Assembly (NCBI GenBank): GCA_003313425.1
Contig: NHZP01000001.1
Location: forward strand, 310,001 to 374,000
Length of the DNA stretch: 64,000 bases
DNA from: Pseudopyrenochaeta lycopersici
Lineage: Eukaryota; Ascomycota; Dothideomycetes; Pleosporales; Pseudopyrenochaetaceae
Direction: 5' to 3'
The translations under genes and the position numbers were made by a program. How positions within the stretch are numbered: position 1 is the first letter of the stretch; each line of letters opens with the position of its first letter. Below, one piece after another: positions 54,300-64,000 of this stretch. Below the pieces are notes generated by a model. It did no database searches, was not told where the DNA came from, and worked only from the letters and a program-made list of their open reading frames with translations.

Positions 54300-56422
54300 T
54301 CAAGCATACAGACGTTTCTCGCGTGAATCATCGCGTCGCAAGAGACAGTACTCTCCCCATGTTCGGCGAAATCGTTGCGGTATGAATGGAAGATCTGGGA
54401 TCCATAATAGACGGCCAATGATGTGCGTTCGACTGACATCAAGAAACGGCACACATTTCAATGTCTCCCATTTGTCTGTATCTGAGATGTAGTCAGGCTC
54501 AAGCGCGGTTGGCGAAGAACCAGGAAGACGGGAATCCACTAGGAAATTACAGTCCTCGATATCGACCTTCCCCTGATTAGCGATAGTACATTCGAGTTGC
54601 CGTGAAGCTTACGTATTTGCTGGGATCTTCTAGGTTTTCATCGTTCATACCCAGTGGCACAAGCCATGTGCCAGGAAATAGCCCAAATCCAGCGTTGGCT
54701 TCGCTGAACTCGCCTGGTAGCAGTCCGGAGAATTCACTCTTGATGAAATTGGCGTGTACACCCTGCGGCAGATTGAATGATGATGGGAAGCGGTACCATT
54801 CTTTGCCGAGACATAAGTTGTCTCCAGCATATGCGACTCCTGGATCGTGAAGAGGCTTGTAAATGTTCAAGGGTGCCGAGTATGCGGTGACGGTGCCTTT
54901 CAGTAACAGTCAGCATGTTACATGACACATTGTGTGCAGCATCTCTAGGTATCTCTCGGTATATCGAAAGAATCTTTCGTTGCGTTCTAAAAGTTAAGCG
55001 GGATGTTTCAGGAGGGCATTACACATACCAATTGTTCGAAGAACACCTACGTCAAAGGACAGGAGAAGCGGAACGGCAACAATAGCAAGCTTTAGCTGCG
55101 GTGGAATTCTGCTGACAAGGTGCTGTGGATCGGTCGACCCAAAGTTTGCAAGTAATATGTGTAACGAAATTGCCGCATTGAGAGCCAACGCCGGGTAAGC
55201 TGGGTACATGAATCGCTCTTCTTTGTGAGGCTGAGCGGTAAATATCGCCAACCATAGGTAGAATGGGCTGACAAACACAATACTTCGCAAGAGAGTCTGC
55301 TTCGATACAGACTTCTGAAGACCGATATGCTGGACTAGAAGCAGGGGAAGGGAAGCCAGTGCCAAGAAGAACCAAACGTTGAAGTTAAGGGCAAGATTAC
55401 GGATGTAGAAATGCCAGGGCTCTACACCGTATATGTCAGGGCCTCTGCTTCCGCCGCTGAAAACATTGTACAGAACGATGTTCAGGGGTACGCAGACGAG
55501 CTTCCTGTAGAAGGCCGAGTCAATAGCGGTTTGTAAGGCCTGAGCTGTGTTAACTAATTTCATCGTTGTCCTCAGAGCAAGGTCTGACCTACCAAAACAA
55601 TCAAGGACCTGACTGCGCCTTGGAGTAATCGCCAGAAGCCCTCAAAGATCTCCCCAGTAACGAATGCCAAAATGACCTCTTCAATGACGAAGGGCAACAC
55701 TAGGGCGCCAGCAAATGGCCAACCCAAAACACTTCCGATGCCAAACCACATGATGCCTTGAGCTGTCTTGATACCTCCTGACCAATCCATAAAGGCAGAA
55801 AGGCCAAGCATTGTTGTATACATGGCGAAGCTAGACGGCAGATAGGCAGGCGCAGCATGGTACATGCCTGGACTGATGACCATTGCAATCATGAAGAAGA
55901 TTGCGACACGGGGATTGAATGTCCTTGAAATAACCGAGTACAATCGTGTTTGACAGGAGGCACAGACGAGGGCTAATACGGCTCGGAGGAAGTAGAACTC
56001 GGCCACCTTGGCCTTTCGGTATCTCAAGACCCTGAATGGTAGTAGTCCAACCCATATCATGAACGAGTGTATGCCAGTATATGTCCAGCTCCGAATAGCG
56101 TACTCGGGAGAGTACTCCCAAGTCTGCAGTCCATAGCCGTGATTGAGATAGTGACTCGGCTCCCAGTAATTGAAGACTTCGTCGCAGTCTTGAATTGGCG
56201 AGAAAGCAGCAGCAATGAGGTTGGCAATCGCGAAGACGTAAAATGCGGTGGTGGCCTTGAGCTCTGGTGTTTTTTCGGGAGTTCTATGTATAGGTGAGCT
56301 TTATTGTCATTCCACCCCTAGGCGATTGGTGAAAGGCGAGGGAGAGCTCTTCGCGTCAGCTTCCGGCCTACCATTTGCACTCACCTGCTCACTTGAGCTC
56401 CTAATTTTGATTTTGGAGGCAT
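54300..56422 (-). CDS. ALG9: ALG9 alpha-1,2-mannosyltransferase (GT22)
   Basis: Minus-strand exons 56422-56385, 56283-55593, 55539-55029, 54896-54613 and 54572-54300 join to 1797 nt, 598 aa, the usual ALG9 length. Multi-spanning ER protein: luminal loop DCDEVFNYWEPSHYLNHGYGLQTWEYSPEYAIRSW near residue 45 holds the acidic pair typical of GT-C enzymes, and the GT22 signature HKEERFMYPAYP is in exon 3. It adds the seventh and ninth mannoses to the dolichol-linked oligosaccharide before N-glycosylation. Intron 3 (132 nt) was placed to give TIGTVTAYSAPLNIYKPL; intron 4 is only 40 nt. It is head-to-head with NAF1 over 340 bp. Confidence 0.93.
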
Positions 56423-56762
56423 AATGACTCGACAGAGTGACAATGCGAGAGATGCACAGACTTCATGCAGCTAACGGCGCTGCATCGTGTGGGAATTGCC
56501 TATGACGTGGGCGACACCTGCAATTCTCGGTGCACTCTGGCCTGACGCGGACGACGCGATCCCAAAAGGTAGTTCCGTAGGGCTGACGCAGGCTGCTACT
56601 TGCCAAGGCCCGCTAGCGAAGACGTGCTGCATCGAAAAAGCGACGTTCCTCCGGGGCTCCTCAGACCATCATCGCACGCATTTAAGCAAACTAGTGCAAA
56701 CACACCGCAGTTGATACCGCAGCGAGTACGCGTGCTTCAAAACACTGCAGAGGAAGACAAGC
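56423..56762. promoter_or_regulatory. Divergent promoter ALG9 / NAF1
   Basis: 340 bp between the two start codons, GC-rich with no TATA box that I can see; a shared bidirectional housekeeping promoter. Confidence 0.5.
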
Positions 56763-59384
56763 ATGTCTGACTCTCTGGAACCGCCGGCCAAAAGGGCCCG
56801 GTTAGAGGTGGACGCACCCATCTATGGCGCATCTGCGACTGCGCTGGACGCGCCGGGCTCGCCGGTCGATGACATGGACGACGACTTCTACGATACTACA
56901 CCCGTCAAGCCTGCAGCGACTCCTGCTGTAGGTGGGAACACCTCACTGTTTGCTGCGGCTGCACCCGCGCCAGCGAGCTTTCACCTCCCTGGCCTCGGCT
57001 CTGTGAGCGAGGCCCCGGCCACGCAGCCTACATCACAAAGCGGCGCAGGCACTCACAAAGAAGACACGCCAGAAGACGGCGAGCTCTCTGATGAGGAGGC
57101 CTTCTATAATGATGAGAGCGCAGTCGAGCAGCCTGTGGCCAATCAGGAGCAGGCTTCGGGAGTGGCTCCACAGCACGGTAAGCTGTCGCGCTCTGAGATG
57201 CATGCCATGTACCTGACGTCTATGAAAGATGCTGCTGCTGTCAATACTCCTGCAAACGATACCGACGGCGAGCTGGATGCGGCCCTCACTGCAGCCATAG
57301 ACCTCCAGAACAACGCAGATGACTCTGCAGAAGAGTCGTCCTTTGCACAAATCAACGGGGCTGGTGAGGACCACGGCAAAGCTGAATTTTTACTTGCGGC
57401 AGAAGCAAACAAGGGGAATAAGGACGCCGAGTGGCAGCTAGACTCTGATGCCTCAGATTCAGACTCGTCCTCCGACTCCTCCAGCGCAGACGATTCGGAC
57501 AACGGGTCAGATGAGGGCGACCTACTGGACCCAGAAGCGCAGATTCGCCTACTCATGGCCGAAGCTGCAGACGAGCCAGGCGCTTCCGGCAAAGCAAAGG
57601 TCAAGACTCAGAATGAAGTCGAAGAGCTGTACGAGAAGCCAGACATCACAATTACTGAAGATACAAAGATCACAGAACTCGGCAAAGTCGAGTCGGTCGT
57701 GGAGAACCTTGTTCTCATCAAGGCTAAGACCTCTGGAGACTTTCAAGTTCTCGAGTCTGGGTCTGCGCTATGCCTGCAGAATCGCACCATAATCGGGAAA
57801 GTCTCCGAGCAGATTGGGCGTGTCGAAGAGCCTAGATACTCGGTAGGTTTTACTGACCCTGCTGAAATAGAGACGCTGGGCATCGCGAAGGATACACCCG
57901 TCTTCTACGTTGACGAGCACTCGACCTTTGTCTTCACAGAGCCACTGCGAGCACAGAAGCACACGGACGCATCGAACCTCCACGACGAAGAGACCAACGA
58001 AGTAGAGTTCTCGGATGACGAGAAGGAGGCCGAATACAAGCGGGAACAGAAGGCTAAGAAGCGAGCGAGGACAGAAGGCAACGATGAACTGCCAAATGTG
58101 CCGATACCAACAGGGCCCAGGGGACATGTTGACGCGCCAACGGTATACCACTCTATGGAATATCAGGGTGGCGGTCTAAAATACAGCGACGATGAAGACG
58201 AGGATCTCGGTATGTACAAGCCACTTGCAAGACCAGATCATTTCGAGCAGATCGTCGGACAAGGCGCTCCGTTAGAAGATCGCAGCCACGTACGAAGAGG
58301 CATGATGCGCGGTAGAGGTGCCTGGGGTGACCGAGGTCGTGGGTTCCGTGGAAGAGGGGGCTTTGGGGGGCGAGGCGACTTTAGTGGAGGCCGAGGTGAT
58401 AGAGGAGGCTATAGTGGTGGGCGAGGTGATTTTGGGGGTGGTCGTGGTGACCGAGGAGGTAATGCTCAGCGAGGTGACAAAGGCGGATATGGCAATGATC
58501 GAGGCAACAGAGCAGGCGGGGATAGAGGTGGGCGTGGTCCCAAGGGTCAACCCGACCGAGGCAGGCATCAAGACCAGTTCCATGACCGATCTTACGATCG
58601 ACAGCAAGACAACCGCCAGAGGAATGCACCATACCACGACGGCCGATCTGCCGCCTCTGCGTCACCAGCCCGCCAACAGCAAGAACGTGGACACTCTCAA
58701 TCGCAACAGGACCGCGGACCTACTCAATCGCAGCAACCTCAACAATCCCCGGCTCGCAGCAGCAAGAACAAGAATCGAAAGCAGCGACAACGAGAGAAGA
58801 GGGAACGAGAGCGCGAGCAACAACAGCAGCAGCAACAGCAGCAACAACAACATCAACATCAACAGCATCAGCAACAGCAACATCAGAGAAAGCAGCATGC
58901 TTCTCCTGCGCCTTCTGCGCCTTCTGCGCCTTCTACTACATCGAATACTAACGCGTATGCGAACAACAACAACAACACAGGGTGGCCGGCGCCATACTCA
59001 GGCTCAGCACAGCCAGCGGCCGCATACACACCAGCACCGCCGCCACCGCCGCCCGCCGCAGCTACTTCGTATGTGAATCCAGCAGTGTATGCTTCGCAAC
59101 CACCAGCACAGGGCCAGCAAAACCAGCAAGCGAATTTGGCAGCATGGGCACAATGGTTCCAAGTTGTTGGAGCAATGAGCCAACAAGCCGCGCCGCAGCC
59201 TCAAGTACAGGCACCACCACCGCCGCCGCCGCCTCAGGCCCAGACCCAGTATGGGTATCCCTATCAACAGTATACGCAGAATGCGGCACCGGCTGCACAA
59301 CCACAGCAACAACTCAACACGCAAGGTGGTGCACAATCTTTACAAGACATTCTGCGTGCCCTGGGTGGAGGTGGGCCAGCGTAG
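56763..59384 (+). CDS. NAF1: NAF1, H/ACA snoRNP assembly factor
   Basis: Single exon, 873 aa. A nuclear-type start (EPPAKRARLE) and a long acidic Asp/Ser region precede the Naf1/Gar1-like core at about residues 285-430 (ITELGKVESVVENLVLIKAKTSGDFQVLESGSALCLQNRTIIGKVSEQIGRVEEPRYSVGF). This beta-barrel binds Cbf5/dyskerin in place of Gar1 during assembly of H/ACA RNPs, in the nucleus. The C-terminal half is RGG/DRGG-rich (about 508-600), then a polyglutamine/His tract, PSAP repeats and Pro/Gln/Ala-rich sequence ending LQDILRALGGGGPA. It is longer than most NAF1 proteins because of these tails. Confidence 0.93.
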   Translation: MSDSLEPPAKRARLEVDAPIYGASATALDAPGSPVDDMDDDFYDTTPVKPAATPAVGGNTSLFAAAAPAPASFHLPGLGSVSEAPATQPTSQSGAGTHKEDTPEDGELSDEEAFYNDESAVEQPVANQEQASGVAPQHGKLSRSEMHAMYLTSMKDAAAVNTPANDTDGELDAALTAAIDLQNNADDSAEESSFAQINGAGEDHGKAEFLLAAEANKGNKDAEWQLDSDASDSDSSSDSSSADDSDNGSDEGDLLDPEAQIRLLMAEAADEPGASGKAKVKTQNEVEELYEKPDITITEDTKITELGKVESVVENLVLIKAKTSGDFQVLESGSALCLQNRTIIGKVSEQIGRVEEPRYSVGFTDPAEIETLGIAKDTPVFYVDEHSTFVFTEPLRAQKHTDASNLHDEETNEVEFSDDEKEAEYKREQKAKKRARTEGNDELPNVPIPTGPRGHVDAPTVYHSMEYQGGGLKYSDDEDEDLGMYKPLARPDHFEQIVGQGAPLEDRSHVRRGMMRGRGAWGDRGRGFRGRGGFGGRGDFSGGRGDRGGYSGGRGDFGGGRGDRGGNAQRGDKGGYGNDRGNRAGGDRGGRGPKGQPDRGRHQDQFHDRSYDRQQDNRQRNAPYHDGRSAASASPARQQQERGHSQSQQDRGPTQSQQPQQSPARSSKNKNRKQRQREKREREREQQQQQQQQQQQHQHQQHQQQQHQRKQHASPAPSAPSAPSTTSNTNAYANNNNNTGWPAPYSGSAQPAAAYTPAPPPPPPAAATSYVNPAVYASQPPAQGQQNQQANLAAWAQWFQVVGAMSQQAAPQPQVQAPPPPPPPQAQTQYGYPYQQYTQNAAPAAQPQQQLNTQGGAQSLQDILRALGGGGPA
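58290..58560 (+). repeat. RGG/DRGG-repeat coding tract in NAF1
   Basis: Tandem codon blocks for GRGG, GRGD and DRGG units, typical RNA-binding and arginine-methylation sites. Confidence 0.7.
58818..58886 (+). repeat. CAR-codon (polyGln/His) tract in NAF1
   Basis: About 23 codons, nearly all CAA, CAG or CAT, giving a Q-rich run with interspersed His; expected to vary in length between strains. Confidence 0.75.
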
Positions 59385-60734
59385 TAAGTTGATGGGCTGA
59401 ATTGCGTGGATTGTTTAATGTCAAGCGCTGTGTGTAACATGCACGGGAATTTGTTTTGTTCAGGCGCAGGGAGAGGTTATGATGTGCATGGTGTGCTTCT
59501 AAGCATGCCCGAGTTTGTTCGGGCCGAGTGTTTAACTTTGTTCGGACCGAGCGTTCAATTTTCATAGGGTTGGAAATGCGTGCATGTATAATTACACTGT
59601 TGGCATGTTGTGCATGCTGAGTAGAGGGCCACTTTGTGTTGGTTGCATTGGACATGTATAGAGGATGTGTTGGAGGTACGTGTATGATTGGTTGTGTAGC
59701 AGAGGGTCAAGGCGACTGAACGGTTCTTTGCTAGCGGTACGCTAGGTAGCAGCCCGGGAATCAGCTAATTGGCAGATGGATCTGCGAACACCGCGCCCTT
59801 TTCATCAAGAACGTGTGCACTCAAACGTGATCTCGCAATAAACTCTGTGTCTGGACACCCCCCAGCTGAAAATACCTGGTGAGACAAGGTGTGTGTGCAG
59901 CGCAGTGGGTACGGCATCTATGGTCGGGAACCGGTCCTCACCCAAGACGTCGGAGAATATGCACAAGCAGACACGTCCTCGGGTCGATGTCCCGCAGCGG
60001 GCAGTAAGCAATCCATCGCGTATTGAATGGGTGGGCAATGACAATAACACGGCTCCTTGTCTGTCGTCATCTGGCGCAGGACGAGATGGTTGAATGGACC
60101 CTTTTGTGAGATGCCCGAGCAGCCACGGTATTGTGGCTTGGAGCGGGGGAGACTAATTCGCTGCGACAAGGCGGGCTGCAGAGAGGCAGAATTGCGCAGT
60201 GGGCAAAACCGATAGAGCGTCCCTGGGGAGTACGGGCAGAAAAGCTGCTTCCGGAGGTGTAGAAAGGGCGCAGTGACGTGCATGTGGGCATCTTTTTGGT
60301 TGTGCTGTTCTAGGCTTTGAGCGTTGAGTGGATGGGGGTGGTCAGTGTTTAGGACCCCGGAGTGCAGGTGGCGCATTTAGGCTCGAGACGTAGGTGAGCA
60401 TCCGCTTCCCATCTGGAGTGGAGCCCGGCTGTGAATTGGAGACGATTCCATCTCGACAACCACGACCCTCGCCGTGAATGACGGCCACTCCTCGACGCGC
60501 ACCGCCTACACACCCGCTGCGCCCGCGCCCACAGGCCACAACCCCGAGTAGCTGATCGCCCCGCCTGCCGCCCGCCCGCCCGCTCGCTCGCTCGTCTTTA
60601 CCGCTCCGCTCATGTGCACACCGACAGCTGTTGTCCCGCCCCGATGAAGCAGCCGTCCTAGGCCCTTCTGCGCAAGCAGCCCGCGACCCTCGTAGACGTC
60701 GCGCGCCTCACTCACCGCCGAGCCTGCCGCAACA
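59385..60734. other. NAF1 3' side and adenylate cyclase promoter
   Basis: 1.35 kb with no recognised gene. The right part (60.4-60.73 kb) is strongly pyrimidine- and GC-rich, consistent with a long 5' leader of the adenylate cyclase mRNA. Minus-strand open frames here are composition artefacts. Confidence 0.4.
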
Positions 60735-60909
60735 ATGACGAGGAATGAGACGACCGTCAACCGCCATGGGTCGGTCGAGAGTTCCTGGAGCTCGCGCTCC
60801 GGCGACACTATACGGCCTTATGGCAGAGGCTCTGTTCGCGGCACCCCCGTGACGGTCAAGACCACCAAGGACCTGAATCAGCCGTACGTATACTCCCCAG
60901 AGCTCTTGG

Positions 60910-60957
<48 letters not shown>

Positions 60958-63900
60958 TTCTGCCTTCTGTATACAAGACGCTGGAGGCGTGCTGGGATGC
61001 CTGCGCGCGCTGTGCGCCTCGACTCTTGCGCCGAGCTGCCGCTGCCAGTCTCGCCGTTGGCCATGTCGCAGAGCCTCGACATGCTGCCCCACTGCCCCGG
61101 CAATGCTGCTCTTGGGCTCCGGCCACTGTCGCTAGCGCCCTGTCCATCTGCTGTTCGTGACGCCCGCCCACGGCGAACACAATGTGCACCCGCCCTTGTC
61201 TTGTCTCTTCGCGTCTCACCTGCCAGACGTGCATCGACTCTCTGACCAAGCACCTTGCTAACGCCACCATGTAGAATCGAAAAGGAGTCGGAGATATCCC
61301 CCACCACCGTTCCCCCAGCTCCTCCTCCAAAAGACCCCTCGCATCGACCGCGGAACCAATCCACCTGGGACGGGCCCACGACTACCGCCTTTGGGGACCA
61401 TCGCAAACAGCTGGCTGTGCTGGAGACCTCTGGGGGACGGGTCCCGTCTATATCGCGGAACCCGCCAACCGGAACGAGCTCCAATTCGCAAATCGCCCCA
61501 TGGTCCTCTGGGCCAAACGGTACCAACATGGCCAATAGCGTCTGGAGCAGCTTCTTCAACGACTCCAACGAAGATGTCTCGCAGCTGTCGCCTGGGTTTG
61601 CGCGCCCGGGAACCGGTGGCAGAGAAGACAGCATGGGCTTCCCGCTCAAAGACGATAGACGACCATCTGTAGCGAGCGCCACCACGGTCAGCAGTACAGG
61701 ATCCAAATCGAGTATCAGCAGAGGAGGCTTCCACAAGCGGCTGCAGAATGTCTTCGGCGAGGACTTTCCTGCTGATGGCCGCCAGAACTCGGAGACCAGT
61801 CTGACCAACCCATATGTGACAGACTCGCAGTCTACGCGCACGCAGCGAAACCGTGGCAACTCCCTCAATAACACAATAGGCAGTAGCCACCACTCCAGGC
61901 CTGCCTCGCCGACTAGTTCACGCCCACGAACTCCACAACCCTCGTCTGAAGTCACGCCATGGGATTTTCAAGACCCCAAAGTGAGTCCACGTCACCGAAT
62001 GCTAATATACCGGCAAGACACTGACATAGTATAGGACATTGCACCTCCAGGTGAAAATGGGAGGCGTTCATCAGAGCAGCATTCAGGCAAGTCGAGTACA
62101 CACGCGCGCAAGCTGCACGTGAGGCTGCCTGGCCACGGCCATCGACATAAGAATAGCAAGGAGGACAGCAAGGCTCCCGAGTGTCGCACAGACATAAGCC
62201 AACCATATCCTATTCGGCCTGCTACCAGTCGCGAGGACTCGACGTACAACTTACGCCAAAATCAGCAATATCCATCCGCCCTCAGTTCCGCCTTCGCCTC
62301 TAAGACTAGTCTTTTGGGGCGCCCATCGAGCCCCACGCCCAGCTCCTTTTCCGACATGACACGTGAGTCCACTTTATCACAACGGTCACCAAGTACGAGC
62401 CGGCCACAAGGCTTTTTTGCAAGACTGCGAGGAAAGGATAAGGATAAGGACAAAGACAAGGACAAGTTAGATCGCCCTGCACCATTAGATAACCTTAGAA
62501 ACCTATCCATTGCTGGGACCACATCTGCCACGTCTCTAAATCCTGCGGTCGGTTCCGCAAAACTCGCAAGAGCTGAGCCTTCACCAATGGCGAAAAGACC
62601 AGCAAACACGACTTTTCCGGATGATAGAGGTAGTGGCAGGGATGGCAAGAAAGGCCCTCATCATCGCCTTCCAACTTTCCGCAAGGACAAGCGTGCACCA
62701 ACCATGGACCCGGTTGGCAGAGATCCTAATGAAGCAATTGCTGGCACAGTGGGCAACGATGCAGTGTTCTTCCTGGACAGTAATTTGGACGACATGGAGG
62801 GTATTGTTAACCCACAGCAACCACCAATGACTCCCCCAGTTGGTGAACTGCAGAAACAGCCAGCCCTGCCTGGAGACGAACCGCCAGCTCCCGTAACCGA
62901 TGAAGACGGTAATGCTGCATGGGATGCACCTGATTCCTGGGCTGTGAAACGACTGAAAGATGAAATGGACAGACTTGGAGAACATGACGAGTCTGCCATG
63001 CCCCTGAAGGAAGAGAGCGATACAAAGACATACTGTTTGCGCATCTTTCGAGTTGACTCTACATTCGCAACGCTGTCTGCCACTCTAAATACAACGGTGC
63101 AGGAGATTATCCAGATCCTTGGAAAGAAGACTGTCCTCCAGGACGAGTTGGATAACTACCATATTGTGATGCGGAAACACGATACCTCACGACAGCTGGA
63201 AAATAATGAACGCCCCTTGCTGATTCAGAAACAACTGCTCGAGCAAGCTGGTTACTGTGACCTTGACCGCCTGGAAGATGTTGGACGCGAAGACAACAGC
63301 TACCTATGCAGATTTACATTCCTGCCTGCCAAGATGAGCGGATACTCTAGTCTGGAGAGAGATCCTGGATTCAGCAAGATGCAAAAGTTCAGTCACATCG
63401 ACTTACAGGGCCGGAATCTCATCACCATCCCCATCACCCTCTACCAGAAGGCAACCGAGATAATATCCCTCAATCTATCACGCAACCTGTCTCTTGACGT
63501 ACCAAAAGATTTCATCCAGGCCTGCACCAATCTCAGGGAGATCAAGTATACAAGCAACGATGCCCGGCGACTCCCACCCAGCTTGAGCTTGGCTAGTCGT
63601 TTGACCATGTTAGATATATCGAACAACCGTCTCCAGTCTCTCGATCGGGCTGAGTTGCACAAGCTGCAAAGTCTGCAAGGTCTTCGACTGTCCAACAACG
63701 GCCTCACACGGCTACCGCCCTACTTTGGTCAATATCGCGCCCTTCGCAGTTTGAATCTCAGCTCCAACTCGTTGAGCGAGTTCCCTGATTTCTTGTGTGA
63801 GGTCCGGACACTAGTCGACTTGGACATTAGTTTCAACTCAATCTCCAGTCTCCCAAAGATAGGCCAATTGACCTGTTTGGAGAGGCTGTGGGCAACAAAC

Positions 63901-64000
63901 AACAAACTGACTGGCAGCTTTCCCCCTACACTCAGCAATCTAGTCAATCTCCGAGAAATCGATGTTCGGTTCAATGCGCTTGACAGTATGGACGTAATGT
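60735..64000 (+). CDS. CYR1: Adenylate cyclase, N-terminal part (runs off the window)
   Basis: Exons 60735-60883, 61275-61980 and 62035 onwards; phases agree (CAG CC|A ATC GAA; CCC AAA|GAC ATT) and the third exon is open to the edge, giving about 940 codons so far. The N-terminal 600 residues are Ser/Pro-rich and disordered, with a KDKDKDKDK run near residue 420. A Ras-association domain follows at about residues 620-720 (TKTYCLRIFRVDSTFATLSATLNTTVQEII). Leucine-rich repeats then begin (LTMLDISNNRLQSLD, LRSLNLSSNSLSEFP, LVDLDISFNSISSLP). This order is that of fungal Ras-activated adenylate cyclase, whose PP2C-like and cyclase catalytic domains would lie to the right of the window. Intron 1 is unusually long (391 nt). 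Confidence 0.93.
60912..60959. repeat. (TC)n microsatellite
   Basis: About 48 bp of nearly pure TC dinucleotides inside the first intron of the adenylate cyclase gene. On the minus strand it makes artefactual Arg-Glu repeat open frames. Confidence 0.9.

Noticed and set aside
58318..59076. 252-codon plus-strand open frame inside NAF1
   Set aside because: Alternate-frame shadow of the RGG and CAR repeats; low-complexity Val/Glu and Asn/Ser runs come only from the repeat codons.
60708..61955. 415-codon open frame on the minus strand
   Set aside because: It is antisense to adenylate cyclase exons and intron, contains Arg-Glu repeats produced by the (TC)n tract, and has no domain; the plus-strand gene explains the region.

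Overview
The window reads as nuclear DNA of a filamentous ascomycete, most likely a Dothideomycete of the Pleosporales type. That placement is an inference from how familiar the proteins look, not from a search. Genes sit on both strands with no operons. Most carry short GT..AG introns of about 40-100 nt, some with CTAAC/CTGAT-like branch sites. Protein families include fungal-only types: the Fungal_trans domain, LTE1, DUF7025-AAA, DUF7708 and heme-thiolate peroxidases. I found no tRNA, rRNA, CRISPR array or intact transposon. All exon coordinates were derived by hand from reading frame, splice-site phase and protein continuity.

Layout. 0-11 kb: an ankyrin protein whose start codon seems split by an intron, a 4 kb gene-poor stretch, a GPI-anchored cell-wall-type protein, a SET-domain protein and a small conserved protein of unknown function. 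13.8-22.5 kb: a compact block of five genes that looks like a catabolic cluster. It holds a 2-oxoglutarate/Fe(II) dioxygenase, a RidA-type deaminase, an HpcH/HpaI aldolase, an ACS-family MFS carboxylate permease and a C2H2/Fungal_trans regulator. The first four form two divergent pairs, and both shared promoters carry the same GA/CT-rich, partly palindromic motif. 22.8-28.5 kb: a head-to-head pair of a DUF7025-AAA ATPase and a DUF7708 STAND-like protein without a P-loop.

28.7-40.8 kb, accessory character: a bZIP factor, a secreted heme-thiolate peroxidase, an orphan ArsH, a large membrane glycoprotein whose reading frame changes once, an SDR and a 109-aa cysteine-rich secreted protein. 41.5-64 kb, housekeeping: a CorA-type metal transporter, the RasGEF LTE1, a heme-dependent N-demethylase (DUF3445), the ALG9 mannosyltransferase, the snoRNP assembly factor NAF1, and the N-terminal half of adenylate cyclase (RA domain and LRRs), which runs off the right edge.

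The most promising undescribed unit is the 13.8-22.5 kb block. Gene content and the shared promoter element suggest uptake of an organic acid or nitrogenous carboxylate, oxidation, removal of a reactive imine and retro-aldol cleavage, under a local zinc-finger regulator. The substrate cannot be read from sequence.
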